NCBI RefSeq assembly: GCF_028690125.1
Contig: NZ_JAQVBV010000025.1
Span: 1 to 64,000 of the forward strand
DNA length: 64,000 nucleotides
Direction of reading: 5' to 3'
DNA from: Bacteroides sp.
GTDB taxonomy: Bacteria > Bacteroidota > Bacteroidia > Bacteroidales > Bacteroidaceae
The notes under the pieces were generated by a model. The model was not told the origin of the DNA, did no database searches, and saw only the letters and a program-made list of their open reading frames with translations. Positions 17,630 through 27,930 of this stretch are shown here, piece by piece (position 1 is the stretch's first letter; every line of letters begins with the position of its first letter). A program made the translations under genes and the position numbers.

Positions 17630-19912
17630 TTATTCAATTGAAAGAGAATAAGGAACATCTTTTTCATTCGTTCCACGCTGTTTGTTGGGAACAGGGCTCA
17701 TTTGATATTGTATGTTTGTACCTTTCGTCAGCTGATCGTGAGTCAAATAGTTGCGGTTATACACCTTGCCATCTACCTTCATATCTTTGACATAGTAGTT
17801 GTCCATGCTATTGTTACTGGCGTTAATCGTAACAGTCTTTCCGTTCTCTAAATGCAACTTGGCTGATTTGAAAAGAGGAGTGCCCAAGACATATTGGTCT
17901 GTTCCCGGACAAACAGGGTAGAAGCCGAGTGCAGAAAACACATACCAGGCAGAAGTTTGTCCATTATCTTCGTCCCCACAATAACCGTCAGGACCTGCTG
18001 TATACAGTTTGTTCATGATTTCACGGGTTCTTTGTTGAGCTTTCCAAGGTTCGCCGGAATAATTATAAAGGTAAACCATGTGTTGTATAGGCTGATTGCC
18101 ATGAGCATACTGTCCCATATTCATCACCTGCATCTCGCGCATCTCATGAATCATACCACGGCTCTTCATTCCTAAATTGCCTGGAATCACGAATACAGAG
18201 TCCATCATCATGTTAAACTCTTTTTTGCCTCCCATCAGATTGATTAATCCTTGTGGATCGTGGAAAACGCAGAAACTCCAATGCCAGCTGTTTCCTTCGC
18301 AGAACTCACCACTCCAGTCTACAGCAATGAAATTGGGATTAAATACGCCTTTGTCATCTTTACCTACCATCAACTTGCGTTCCGGATTGTAAACGTTTTG
18401 ATAGTTCATTGCACGTTTTTTGTAAATGTCAATTTCGCTTGCCGGTTTACCTAACTTTTTACCTAATGTATAGATGGTCCAGTCATTGTAAGCATATTCT
18501 AGTGTGCGGGCAACATTTTGACCTACTCCGATATTGGTTGGTACGTATCCAAACTTATTGTAAGCTTCATAAGCCACACGTCCTGAAGCCGTTTTGGGAA
18601 GGTGCGCATTAGCATCATGTTTCAATGCTTCCCAAAGAACTTCAATATCGTATCCGCGCAAGCCTTTGATATAAGCATCCGCTACAACAGATGCTGAGTT
18701 GTTTCCTACCATACAATCTCTATGTCCGGGACTTGCCCATTCCGGAAGAAATCCGCTTTCTTTGTAAGCATTCACTAATCCTTCCTGCATTTTCTGGTTC
18801 ATTGACGGATACATCAGGTTAAGGAATGGAAACAAGCAACGGAAAGTATCCCAGAATCCTGTATCTGTGAACATATATCCCGGCAGCACTTTGCCATTGT
18901 AAGGACTGTAATGCACCACTTCTCCTTTCGCATCTATTTCGTAGAAGCTGCGTGGAAAAAGCATGGAACGATACAGGCAAGAGTAGAAAGTACGTAAATT
19001 GTCGATATTATCATCTTCTACTTCTATCTTGCTCATTTCACGATTCCATGTATTTCTTCCTTCGGAAACTAATTGGTCAAAACTGTTATTACCCAATTCT
19101 TTGAGATTTAACTCAGCCTGTTCGGGGCTAATGAAAGAGGAAGCAATGCGGGCATGAACAATTTCTCCCTTTTTAGTTGCGAATCCGATAATGGCTCCGG
19201 CATGATTACATTGTACCTCTTTTTCATTTGTAATAATCTCGTTGTCTTTCACAGCAGAAGTGAATGTAAATGGCTTGTCGAACTTGATTACAAAGTAATT
19301 TTTGAAGTTTTCGGGCACACCACCGCTGTTTCTGGTTGTATAACCGATAATTTTATTTTCCCCCGTGATTACCTTTACATAAGAACCTTTATCGAAAGCA
19401 TCAATAACAACATATGAGTTCTTTGTTTCCGGGAATGTGAAACGGAACATAACGGCACGTTCTGTTGGCACTAATTCGGTAGTAATATCGTGGTCGGCAA
19501 GATATACCTTATAATAATAAGGTTTAGCTATTTCTGCTTTGTGAGAGAACCAGCTTGCGCGTTGATCTTGGTCAAATACAGGTTCTCCGGTAATCGGCAT
19601 AATGGAAAACTGACCGTAATCATTCATCCAAGGGCTTGGCTGATGAGTCTGTTTGAATCCCCGGATTTTGTCGGCATTGTAAGTGTATGACCAGCCGTCG
19701 CCCATTTTACCGGTTTGTGGTGTCCAGAAGTTCATTCCCCATGGCAGAGCCGTAGCCGGGTAAGTATTTCCCGTAGACAGTTCGAACTTTGATTGCGTAC
19801 CCACCAGTGTGCTTGCATAGTCTACTGGGTTTTTAACGGCAGAAGTTTGCAAACTGTAGAATGCGGCACATCCCAGAAATAACAGGTGTTTAAATGAAAA
19901 ATGTGTTCTCAT
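17630..19912 (-). CDS. GH92 family member with Gln in place of the catalytic acid; putative phosphomannan-active enzyme
   Basis: A 760-residue secreted protein with a signal peptide (residues ~1-25). GH92 features are present: 'NPVDYASTLVGTQ', 'FWDTFRCLFPFLNLM', 'CEGNSWHWSF', 'YAHGNQPIQHMVYLYNYSG' and 'GDEDNGQTSAWYVFSALGFY'. The motif HGNEP of other GH92 enzymes reads HGNQP here, codon CAG, so residue 607 is Gln rather than the catalytic acid Glu. In characterised GH92 enzymes that remove mannose from mannose-1-phosphate linkages this Glu is Gln, because a phosphate leaving group needs no acid. The gene is directly upstream of a secreted EEP phosphatase and divergent from the HTCS regulator (209-bp gap). 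A catalytically impaired ordinary mannosidase is the alternative. Confidence 0.9.
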   Translation of the reverse strand: MRTHFSFKHLLFLGCAAFYSLQTSAVKNPVDYASTLVGTQSKFELSTGNTYPATALPWGMNFWTPQTGKMGDGWSYTYNADKIRGFKQTHQPSPWMNDYGQFSIMPITGEPVFDQDQRASWFSHKAEIAKPYYYKVYLADHDITTELVPTERAVMFRFTFPETKNSYVVIDAFDKGSYVKVITGENKIIGYTTRNSGGVPENFKNYFVIKFDKPFTFTSAVKDNEIITNEKEVQCNHAGAIIGFATKKGEIVHARIASSFISPEQAELNLKELGNNSFDQLVSEGRNTWNREMSKIEVEDDNIDNLRTFYSCLYRSMLFPRSFYEIDAKGEVVHYSPYNGKVLPGYMFTDTGFWDTFRCLFPFLNLMYPSMNQKMQEGLVNAYKESGFLPEWASPGHRDCMVGNNSASVVADAYIKGLRGYDIEVLWEALKHDANAHLPKTASGRVAYEAYNKFGYVPTNIGVGQNVARTLEYAYNDWTIYTLGKKLGKPASEIDIYKKRAMNYQNVYNPERKLMVGKDDKGVFNPNFIAVDWSGEFCEGNSWHWSFCVFHDPQGLINLMGGKKEFNMMMDSVFVIPGNLGMKSRGMIHEMREMQVMNMGQYAHGNQPIQHMVYLYNYSGEPWKAQQRTREIMNKLYTAGPDGYCGDEDNGQTSAWYVFSALGFYPVCPGTDQYVLGTPLFKSAKLHLENGKTVTINASNNSMDNYYVKDMKVDGKVYNRNYLTHDQLTKGTNIQYQMSPVPNKQRGTNEKDVPYSLSIE

Positions 19913-20084
19913 GAGACAATAAAATTATGTATTTAAATAGTTTCTGTGACGAAATTAGGCAGAATACAGTAGGTGTCGATAAGATTAGAGAAGGTAAATG
20001 ATTTGTTGGCACTATAATTAACTACTATGGCGCTGAGTTTTACTTATATTCTAGTAAAATAAAGAGAATTAAATATTTTTTCTT

Positions 20085-20092
20085 TATCTTTG
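20085..20092 (+). promoter_or_regulatory. -7 box of the HTCS gene
   Basis: TATCTTTG is an exact TAnnTTTG match, 30 nt before the HTCS ATG at 20122, within the divergent intergenic region shared with the GH92 gene. Confidence 0.6.
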
Positions 20093-20121
20093 TCATAACG
20101 TTAGTCTATGAATGAAATGCT

Positions 20122-23100
20122 ATGGAAAAATATTATATTTTACTCTTGTCTTTAATTCTAAATCTGTTATTAAATACAGCATACGCTTATAATTTAAAGC
20201 AGATTGCAGATAAAGAATATATGTCGAATAGTGCTATTACTGCTTTGTGTCAGGACGAACGCGGACTAATGTGGATTGGTACTTGCGATGGACTGAATAT
20301 TTACGATGGACAAGAGATTGAAGAATTTAAGCCACATGACAAAGATAAATATTTATCCGGCAATCTGATTGATAAAATCATTTATACTGGCGAGGATATT
20401 TATTGGATTCAGACTTATTATGGCTTGAATCGGTTGGATCGTAAAACAAATGCAATCACTCGCTATAACGAATTTCGAAAAGTTTTCTTTATGAATAAGG
20501 ATAATAACGGAACCTTATTTATTATTCAAGATAGCAATAGTATCTGCTATTATCATAAGAAAGAAGGCGTTTTTAAGAAAATCATTATTACGGGAATCCC
20601 TGTTTCGGACATTATCACTTTCTTTTTTGATGTAAACAATCGTATGTGGGTCGTAATGAAAGGATATAACCGTTGTTATGATCTGCAACAGGAAAATACG
20701 ACAGGTGATATAATCTTAATTCCTCAGAAAAGTGGTTTGGATTATCAGGCATCATTACTCTATTGTTTTAATGATGCAGAGTCTCTTTTTTATGTTGATA
20801 AAGAATATAATTTCTATGCTTATCACATTCCATCTAAAAAGAATGAGTTGATTACTAATTTAGGTAAGGAAGTACAGGCACGCGGCAAAATATCTTCCAT
20901 TATTCAGTATCATAATAACTATTTTGTGAGTTTTATAATGGATGGTGTTTTGATGTTGGAGAAGGAAAAAGATAATAATAAATATCAGATTCAACAATTA
21001 CCTATTAATAGCGGTGTGTTCTGTCTGACTAAAGACCTTTTTCAAGATGTTGTTTGGATTGGCACGGACGGGCAGGGAGTTTATCTCTATTCCAATCCTT
21101 TTTATTCCATAAAATCAATCGTTTTAAATAATTATACAGCAAAAATTGAGCGTCCGGTACGTGCATTGTATCTGGATGCAGAAAAAACGTTTTGGGTCGG
21201 TACAAAAGGAAATGGTATCCTTAAAATTTCAGATTACGAAGTGAATAAGAATATTGCCGAGTGCCACGCAGAAACAATGACTACAGCTAATAGCGCATTA
21301 GGTAGCAATGCTGTTTATTGTTTTGCGAAAAGTCATCGTAATGTGTTATGGATTGGGGATGAGGAAGGGTTAAACTATTATTCATATGGTGAACGACGCA
21401 TCAAGAAAATACCAATCAGAATTAATAACGAATCTTTTAAATATATTCATGATATCTATGAAACGAACGATTCAGAACTCTGGCTGGCAAGTGTAGGAAT
21501 GGGTGTGGTTAGGGCTCGTATTGGAGGAACATCTGATAATCCTATTCTTGAAGATGTGCAACATCATGTTATTAACGAAGGTGAATTCAGCTCGAACCAC
21601 TTTTTCACTATCTATTCGGAAAGCGATCCTGACTTATTGTTTGGTAATAAAGGGTATGGAGTATTTCGCTTCAATAAAACAACTAATGGCTTAGAACCTA
21701 TTTCTACTCATAAATATGAAAATATGACATTAAATAATATTCTTGCTATTAGTAAAGATAGTAGCAATAATTATTTGTTTGGTACAAGCTCAGGACTCAT
21801 AAAATATACTTCTGAGACTTCATATCAGCTTTTTAATGTCAAAAATGGCTTTTTGAATAATACGATTCATTCTATACTCAAAAATACCCAAGATAATTTC
21901 TGGATGGGAACCAATCTGGGATTAATCAATTTTGATTCTAAACGGAATATTTTCCGGACTTATGGTTTCGGAGATGGACTAAAGGTCGTTGAATTCAGTG
22001 ATGGAGCAGCTTTTAGAGATCCACAAACAGGAACACTCTTTTTGGGTGGAATCAATGGATTCGTAACTATTCAGGCAGATGGACAGCCGGAACTGCTTTA
22101 TATGCCTCCTGTCTATTTTGATAAACTTTCTATTTTTGGAGAGCAATATAATTTAGGGGAGTTTCTTACTAAGAAAAAGGGAAATGAAGTACTGAATTTA
22201 AAATATGACCAGAATTTCTTTGCAGTTTCTTTCACTTCTGTCGATTATTTGAATGGAAATAATTATGTTTATTTCTATAAATTAAAAGGGCTGAGTAATC
22301 AATGGATTAATAATGGGAAAGAAAGTGAAGTTTCTTTTACCAATATGGCTCCTGGTGAATATACTTTACTGGTAAAATACTATAATAGTGTATTTGATAA
22401 GGAAAGTGAAGTCTATTCTTTAGTAATTCGCATTGCCGATCCTTGGTATGCTTCTTGGTGGGCTTATCTAATCTATTCAATATGTTTGATATCTATAACA
22501 GCATTATTAATACGCTATTTTATCCTTCATTCGCAACAGAAGAAACAGGAACTGTTGAATGAAATAGAAAAGCGTCATCAAAAAAATGTTTTTGAATCAA
22601 AACTACGCTTTTTCACAAATATAGCTCATGAATTCTGTACTCCACTAACATTAATTTATGGTCCTTGCGGTCGTATTCTTTCTTCTAAGGGACTTAGTAA
22701 ATTTGTAGTGGATTATGTGACAATGATTCAGACTAATGCTGAACGATTAAATAACCTGATACATGAACTCATTGAATTCCGTCGAATTGAAACGGGGCAC
22801 AGAGAAGTCCGCATAGAGTCATTGAATGTATCTTCCATTATGCTAGAAATAGCTAAAACTTTTGTAGAAATGGCTAAATCAAGAGGTATTACCTTTTTAA
22901 GTAAAATTCCGGAGCAAATAGCTTGGAATTCGGATAAAGGATTCTTAAATACAATTATTATTAACTTGATTTCCAATGCATTCAAATATACTCCGGATGA
23001 GAAAGGAATTAGAATAGAACTGGGAATGACCGAAGATAACCATCTGTTTTTGTGTGTAGCCAATGAAGGCAGTGTTATTAAAGAGAAAGATTCTCAATAT

Positions 23101-24162
23101 ATTTTTAACCGTTATGCGATATTGGATAATTTTGAAAATCAGGATGATAAGAATTTCTCCCGAAATGGTTTAGGGCTTGCTATTTCTTATAATATGGCCA
23201 GACTCTTGAATGGTAGTTTGAAAGTGGAGAATACTTCTGATGGATGGGTTTTATTTACCTTGACTTTACCTCCATTGGAATTGACTACAGAAGTGAAATC
23301 TTCAAAACGGCTGACTTCCGAATATATTCCAAAGATAGATACACAGCCAATGCTAAAGTTACCTCATTATGAGTTTGATAAAATGCGGCCTACTTTATTG
23401 GTTATTGATGATGAGTTGGAAATGTTGTGGTTTATCGGTGAAATTTTTTCTGGTGATTTTAATGTCCTGACTTTGCAAGATCCTTCCCAAATTGACCAGA
23501 TAATGAATGAGGTATATCCCAATGTAATAATTTGCGATATTATGATGCCGGAAGTTGGAGGTCTTGAATTGATTAGAAAAATAAAATCAACAAAAGAAAC
23601 ATCGCATATTCCTATTATTGTAGTATCCGGACATCATGAAATGGAACAACAAATGGCAGCTCTTTCTGCCGGAGCAGAGATGTATATTACGAAGCCATTT
23701 AATGCTGAGTATTTACGTATATCTGTAGGACAAGTGATGGAAAGAAAAGAGGTATTAAAGAATTATTTCAGGTCTCCCATAAGTTCTTTTGAAAAATCAG
23801 ATGGAAAATTGACTCATAATGAATCAAAAAAATTCCTTCAATCTGTACTGAAGGTTATTAATGATAATATTAGGAGTAAAGAACTTACTCCACGTTTTAT
23901 CGCTGATCAATTAGCTATTAGCTCTCGGAGTTTATACCGTAAAATGGAAGAAATAGGGGAAGATAGTCCGACAAATCTCATCAGGGAATGTCGTTTGCAC
24001 ATAGTTAAGGATCTATTATTGACAACAAAAAAGACAATTGATGAAGTTGCGTTTGAATCTGGCTTTTCAAATAAAGTAACTTTCTTTAAAGTGTTTCGTG
24101 AGAAGTATGCATGCACGCCAAAAGAATTTCGTGATAGGCATTTGGAGGAAATGGGACAATAA
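20122..24162 (+). CDS. Hybrid two-component system regulator (HTCS) of the mannan PUL
   Basis: A 1346-residue single-chain sensor and regulator. After a signal sequence the periplasmic part has two sets of seven propeller-type Reg_prop repeats (for example 'LCQDERGLMWIGTCDGLNIY') and a Y_Y_Y domain before a transmembrane helix near residues 779-802. The cytoplasmic part has HisKA with His836 (in AHEFCTPLTLI), an HATPase_c domain (N-box 'NLISNAFKYTP'), a receiver with Asp1139 in CDIMMP, and a C-terminal AraC helix-turn-helix (about 1240-1340). HTCS proteins bind an oligosaccharide released from their target glycan and activate the adjacent susC operon. Position inside a mannan locus points to a mannan oligosaccharide as signal. 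The usual LRTPL after the His is FCTPL here. Confidence 0.97.
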   Translation: MEKYYILLLSLILNLLLNTAYAYNLKQIADKEYMSNSAITALCQDERGLMWIGTCDGLNIYDGQEIEEFKPHDKDKYLSGNLIDKIIYTGEDIYWIQTYYGLNRLDRKTNAITRYNEFRKVFFMNKDNNGTLFIIQDSNSICYYHKKEGVFKKIIITGIPVSDIITFFFDVNNRMWVVMKGYNRCYDLQQENTTGDIILIPQKSGLDYQASLLYCFNDAESLFYVDKEYNFYAYHIPSKKNELITNLGKEVQARGKISSIIQYHNNYFVSFIMDGVLMLEKEKDNNKYQIQQLPINSGVFCLTKDLFQDVVWIGTDGQGVYLYSNPFYSIKSIVLNNYTAKIERPVRALYLDAEKTFWVGTKGNGILKISDYEVNKNIAECHAETMTTANSALGSNAVYCFAKSHRNVLWIGDEEGLNYYSYGERRIKKIPIRINNESFKYIHDIYETNDSELWLASVGMGVVRARIGGTSDNPILEDVQHHVINEGEFSSNHFFTIYSESDPDLLFGNKGYGVFRFNKTTNGLEPISTHKYENMTLNNILAISKDSSNNYLFGTSSGLIKYTSETSYQLFNVKNGFLNNTIHSILKNTQDNFWMGTNLGLINFDSKRNIFRTYGFGDGLKVVEFSDGAAFRDPQTGTLFLGGINGFVTIQADGQPELLYMPPVYFDKLSIFGEQYNLGEFLTKKKGNEVLNLKYDQNFFAVSFTSVDYLNGNNYVYFYKLKGLSNQWINNGKESEVSFTNMAPGEYTLLVKYYNSVFDKESEVYSLVIRIADPWYASWWAYLIYSICLISITALLIRYFILHSQQKKQELLNEIEKRHQKNVFESKLRFFTNIAHEFCTPLTLIYGPCGRILSSKGLSKFVVDYVTMIQTNAERLNNLIHELIEFRRIETGHREVRIESLNVSSIMLEIAKTFVEMAKSRGITFLSKIPEQIAWNSDKGFLNTIIINLISNAFKYTPDEKGIRIELGMTEDNHLFLCVANEGSVIKEKDSQYIFNRYAILDNFENQDDKNFSRNGLGLAISYNMARLLNGSLKVENTSDGWVLFTLTLPPLELTTEVKSSKRLTSEYIPKIDTQPMLKLPHYEFDKMRPTLLVIDDELEMLWFIGEIFSGDFNVLTLQDPSQIDQIMNEVYPNVIICDIMMPEVGGLELIRKIKSTKETSHIPIIVVSGHHEMEQQMAALSAGAEMYITKPFNAEYLRISVGQVMERKEVLKNYFRSPISSFEKSDGKLTHNESKKFLQSVLKVINDNIRSKELTPRFIADQLAISSRSLYRKMEEIGEDSPTNLIRECRLHIVKDLLLTTKKTIDEVAFESGFSNKVTFFKVFREKYACTPKEFRDRHLEEMGQ

Positions 24163-24371
24163 TATTGGAGCTTATTTTGTTTTCTGACTATGGAAATAAG
24201 AAAGTTATCAAATTATGCCAAAATAGTAAATATTCTCGATGAATAACTATCAAATAAGGCTTTGGATACAGAAAATGTGGCGAATATCATATTTTTGTTG
24301 GCTTCTGATTATTCCAGACTGATAAAGATGATTCAGCTTTTTCTATAAACTAATATTAAACTTTAAATGTA

Positions 24372-26033
24372 ATGCGTATGAAATTTATTAAGTATCTTGT
24401 TTTTGCATCACTGCTTTGCTTTTGTGCATGTAGTGATGATGATAACAAAGACAATGGAACTCCTTCGGAGATGGCAGAACTAAAAGTTGATGCCAATGAA
24501 ATAAACATTGCTCAGGGTGATACTCGAGTCGTTAATATAATATCTGGCAATGGAGAGTATGTCGTGACTTCGGCTAATGAAAAAGTGGTTACGGCTGAAA
24601 TTGATGGTAATAAGTTGAAACTGACTGCTGTGGTCGGTAAGAATAATGCCCAGGGAGTGGTATATTTGAAAGATAAATATTATCAACGTATTAAAATTAA
24701 GGTAAATACAGCTGCAGAATTTGATTTAAAACTTAACGAAACATTGTTTACACTTTATTCGAATGCAAAAGATGCTGATGAAGCTGTTGTTAAAATCAAT
24801 ACGGGCAACGGAGGATATTCATTGGATGTGAAGGATGAGAATCATTGCATAGAGATTTTGGATCAAGATCAGCTGGAAGATACGGAAATGTTCACTGTAA
24901 AAGCGATAGGAGAAGGCAGTGCAGAAATTAAAGTGGTTGATCGGAAAGGTAAAGCGGCTAAAGTCACTCTGAATGTGATTGCTTCAGATCCAATTTTGAC
25001 AGATGCTGATGAAAATGGGGTATTGATTGATGGAAAGCAAGGAAGCCAACAAGTGAAAATAACAAGTGGTAATGGTGAATACAAGATTCTGGATGCAGGA
25101 GATTCGAAAATTATTCACTTAGAGGTTTATGGCAATACAGTGACTGTGATCGGAAGGAAGGTGGGAGAAACATCATTTACTTTGACTGACGTGCGAAAAC
25201 AGGTTTCAAAACCTATTCACGTAAAGATCGTCTCGGGCAAGCGATTGGCTATGAACTTGGGAAGCAGCTATGCTGTTTGGACTCATTTCGATGAGATGAC
25301 GGGAGACGGAGCTGAGGCTTTGAAAGCTGCTAATAATAACTTCAAGTTGAAGAAAATGACTTGGGAATTGATCTGTCGCATTGATGATACTTATTTTTTG
25401 CAGACTTTCATGGGCAAAGAAGGCTACTTTATCCTTCGTGGTGGTGATGACGGCGAACCGGGTAAAAAAGGTGGTAATCAGTGGAAAGTGATTGATCTGG
25501 TAGGAGCAGATGATAAACTGAAATTGAGAACAAGCCACGAGGTGATTAAATTGGGGGAATGGATGCATTTGGCATTAGTGGTAGATTGTGATGTGGCACA
25601 AAGTGATCCGGGTAACAAATACAAACTTTATATTAATGGTAACAGAGTTTTTTGGGCAGAGACTAAAAGAAATGAAATAAACTTTTCGGAAATAGACCTT
25701 TGTGCGGGCAATGACGGTGGAAAGATTTCTATAGGAAAGGCTTTTGATAATAACCGTTTCTTTGGAGGTGCAGTGCTTGAAGCACGTATTTGGTCGGTTT
25801 GCCGAACGGAAGACCAACTTCGAGCCAATGCCTGGAATTTTGCGGAAGAGAACCCCGTCGGTTTGTTAGGACGTTGGGATTTCTCAGCTGGAGCACCGGT
25901 CTTTTATATTGAGGATGGCACAAACTCCAATCATGAATTGTTGATGCATATTTCTAAATTTGATAGCTTCAATAATGTAGAATTCCCAATGAATAGATTC
26001 GAAGAAGTACCAATTACAGTACCTTTTAAGTAA
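24372..26033 (+). CDS. LamG-domain surface lipoprotein with Ig-like repeats, putative surface glycan-binding protein
   Basis: Up to 553 residues; the start may be 24378 (MKFIKY). A lipobox (CFCAC) is followed by SDDDNKD, an acidic stretch typical of lipoproteins exported to the Bacteroides surface. Residues ~35-290 hold three related repeats centred on 'SGNGEY' or 'TGNGGYSL', each an Ig/BACON-like strand pattern. The C-terminal ~240 residues form a LamG/concanavalin-A-like domain ('WMHLALVVDC', 'YKLYINGNRVFW', 'EARIWSVCRTEDQLR'). It lies 18 bp before the surface GH76 gene on the same strand, so it likely binds mannan at the surface for that enzyme. A paralogue (28823-30406) has the same layout on the other strand. 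Confidence 0.82.
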   Translation: MRMKFIKYLVFASLLCFCACSDDDNKDNGTPSEMAELKVDANEINIAQGDTRVVNIISGNGEYVVTSANEKVVTAEIDGNKLKLTAVVGKNNAQGVVYLKDKYYQRIKIKVNTAAEFDLKLNETLFTLYSNAKDADEAVVKINTGNGGYSLDVKDENHCIEILDQDQLEDTEMFTVKAIGEGSAEIKVVDRKGKAAKVTLNVIASDPILTDADENGVLIDGKQGSQQVKITSGNGEYKILDAGDSKIIHLEVYGNTVTVIGRKVGETSFTLTDVRKQVSKPIHVKIVSGKRLAMNLGSSYAVWTHFDEMTGDGAEALKAANNNFKLKKMTWELICRIDDTYFLQTFMGKEGYFILRGGDDGEPGKKGGNQWKVIDLVGADDKLKLRTSHEVIKLGEWMHLALVVDCDVAQSDPGNKYKLYINGNRVFWAETKRNEINFSEIDLCAGNDGGKISIGKAFDNNRFFGGAVLEARIWSVCRTEDQLRANAWNFAEENPVGLLGRWDFSAGAPVFYIEDGTNSNHELLMHISKFDSFNNVEFPMNRFEEVPITVPFK

Positions 26034-26051
26034 CCTTTAAATGAAAAAAGT

Positions 26052-27629
26052 ATGAAAACAATATATAAACTGTTTATTTTGAATCTTTTCACTTTACTTG
26101 TATTTTCGTCTTGTGGTGATGATAAAAAAGAAATCGTCGAACTGAGTGATCCCGTGGAGGGTAATATTTCTTCAGTTAATTCGTTTACGGTAAAGGCTAC
26201 CGATAATGAGAATGAGCTTTTGGTGAAATGGATAAATCCTGCTAATCGTGATTTGGATTTAGTAGAGATTTCTTACGAAGAGGTAGCTGATGTTTCAGCC
26301 CGTAAGGCAGATTTTACTCCGGGACATATCCTTTTAAAGGCAGAACCCAAGACTCCGGGTGAGTATTTACTGAAAGTACCTTATTATTCTACTTATGAGG
26401 TTTCGTTAGTTGCTATCAGCAAAGCTGGTAAACGATCTATATCAAAGAGCCTTACCTTGACACCTTTTCATGAAAAGGGGGAAGAACCGGAGCAAGAGAA
26501 ACAGACTATGTTGGATCGTGCCCATTCATATATGACTTCGGTTATTGGATATTATTTCGGCAAAAGTTCCAGAGACTGTTGGCGTGGTGATTATCCTTAC
26601 AATGGCGGTGCTTATTGGGATGGTGATGCTTTGGTTTGGGGACAAGGATCGGGGTTATCAGCTTTTGTCGCTATGCGCGAAGCTACCAAGCAAAGTGAAG
26701 TTGAGAATGTGTATAAGTCAATGGACGAAAGGGTGTTTAGAGGGATACAGAATTTCTGCCAGATGGATCATGGTATCCTGGCTTATTCTGTTTATCCGGC
26801 TTCCGGAAACGATCGTTTTTATGATGATAATGTCTGGATTGGTCTTGATATGATCGACTGGTATACGGAAACGAATGAGACAAAGTACTTGGATCAAGCT
26901 AAGGTGGTATGGAAATATTTGACTGAACATGGTTGGGATGAAACCTGTGGAGGAGGTATTCACTGGAAAGAATTGAATCAACCTAGTATCACCAAACATT
27001 CCTGCTCTACCGGACCAGCAACAGTACTAGGATGCAAGATTTATCTGGCAAATCATGAACAGGAGTATTTGGATTGGGCTATCAAATGTTATGATTATAT
27101 GATTAATGTCTTACAAGACAAGTCTGATCATTTGTTCTACGACAATGTACGTCCGAATGAAGAAAACCCAAATTTGCCGGGTGGGATCGAAAAAAACAAG
27201 TATTCTTATAATTCCGGACAACCTTTACAGGCTGCGTGTCTTTTGTATAAAATTACAGGAGAGCAGAAATACCTGAATGAAGCTTATGCAATAGCTGAAA
27301 GTTGTCATAAAAAGTGGTTTATGCCTTATCGTTCGAAAGAGTTGAATCTGACATTCAATATTCTTTCTCCTGGACATGCTTGGTTCAATACGATCATGTG
27401 TCGTGGATTCTTTGAACTCTATTCTATTGATAATGATCGTAAGTATATCGATGATATTGAGAAATCATTGCTTCATGCCTGGAACAGTAGTTGTCATCAG
27501 CGTAATAATCTCTTGAATGACGACGACCTCAGAGGAGGAACTATAAAAGATAAATGGGATATATTAATGCAAGGAGCATTGGTTGAATTGTATGCCCGGT
27601 TGGCTGTATTGGAAAGAGAAAATAGATAA
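26052..27629 (+). CDS. Surface GH76 endo-alpha-1,6-mannanase with N-terminal DUF4959-like domain
   Basis: A 525-residue lipoprotein with lipobox FSSC followed by GDDKKE, an acidic surface-export pattern. Residues ~35-140 form an Fn3-like DUF4959 domain ('LVKWINPANRDLDLVEISYE'). The GH76 domain follows from ~155 to the end and keeps the catalytic Asp pair Asp258-Asp259 in FYDDNVW, plus 'HGWDETCGGGIHW' and 'YNSGQPLQAACLLY'. GH76 enzymes are retaining endo-alpha-1,6-mannanases that cut the yeast mannan backbone. This is probably the outer-membrane depolymerase that feeds SusC/D. It is co-transcribed with the LamG lipoprotein upstream. Its C-terminal ~55 residues recur as a remnant at 38374-38541. 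Confidence 0.92.
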   Translation: MKTIYKLFILNLFTLLVFSSCGDDKKEIVELSDPVEGNISSVNSFTVKATDNENELLVKWINPANRDLDLVEISYEEVADVSARKADFTPGHILLKAEPKTPGEYLLKVPYYSTYEVSLVAISKAGKRSISKSLTLTPFHEKGEEPEQEKQTMLDRAHSYMTSVIGYYFGKSSRDCWRGDYPYNGGAYWDGDALVWGQGSGLSAFVAMREATKQSEVENVYKSMDERVFRGIQNFCQMDHGILAYSVYPASGNDRFYDDNVWIGLDMIDWYTETNETKYLDQAKVVWKYLTEHGWDETCGGGIHWKELNQPSITKHSCSTGPATVLGCKIYLANHEQEYLDWAIKCYDYMINVLQDKSDHLFYDNVRPNEENPNLPGGIEKNKYSYNSGQPLQAACLLYKITGEQKYLNEAYAIAESCHKKWFMPYRSKELNLTFNILSPGHAWFNTIMCRGFFELYSIDNDRKYIDDIEKSLLHAWNSSCHQRNNLLNDDDLRGGTIKDKWDILMQGALVELYARLAVLERENR

Positions 27630-27642
27630 ATAATTCTTGAAT

Positions 27643-27686
27643 AAAAAAAGCCATCCCCCGAATAGACAAAGAAGGGATGGCTTTTT
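27643..27686. terminator. Bidirectional hairpin terminator after GH76
   Basis: A-tract plus gccatccc pairs with gggatggc plus T-tract, so it terminates GH76 on the plus strand and the broken small gene on the minus strand. An almost identical hairpin is at 38848-38890. Confidence 0.85.
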
Positions 27687-27743
27687 ATAGTGTACTTACT
27701 ATTCTTCGGTAAACTTTCTTCCTGCGAGTTTTGGGTGAGGTTA

Positions 27744-27930
27744 TTCCTTGGCAGACTCAACGGTTGTGCTGTCTTTGACTACTGTGTCTGTGACTACTGT
27801 ATCATTGACAACAACGATCGTTTTCACTTCTGTCGGGGCTGTCACAGCTTTTTCAGAGGTAATCTGAGCCTTAACAAAGAATGAACCTCCACAAACGAAC
27901 ATAACATTGCTACTACTATTTTTTTATAAT
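27744..27930 (-). pseudogene. Broken copy of the small secreted-protein gene
   Basis: The minus-strand sequence is homologous to the 64-residue gene at 38945-39139. The start ATG is ATA, a TAG stop follows two codons later, and small deletions shift the frame in the signal-peptide region. The C-terminal part is still open and ends with the same Lys-Glu-stop. The 3' end was kept while the 5' end decayed, so it is a pseudogene; what the parent gene does is unknown. Confidence 0.75.
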
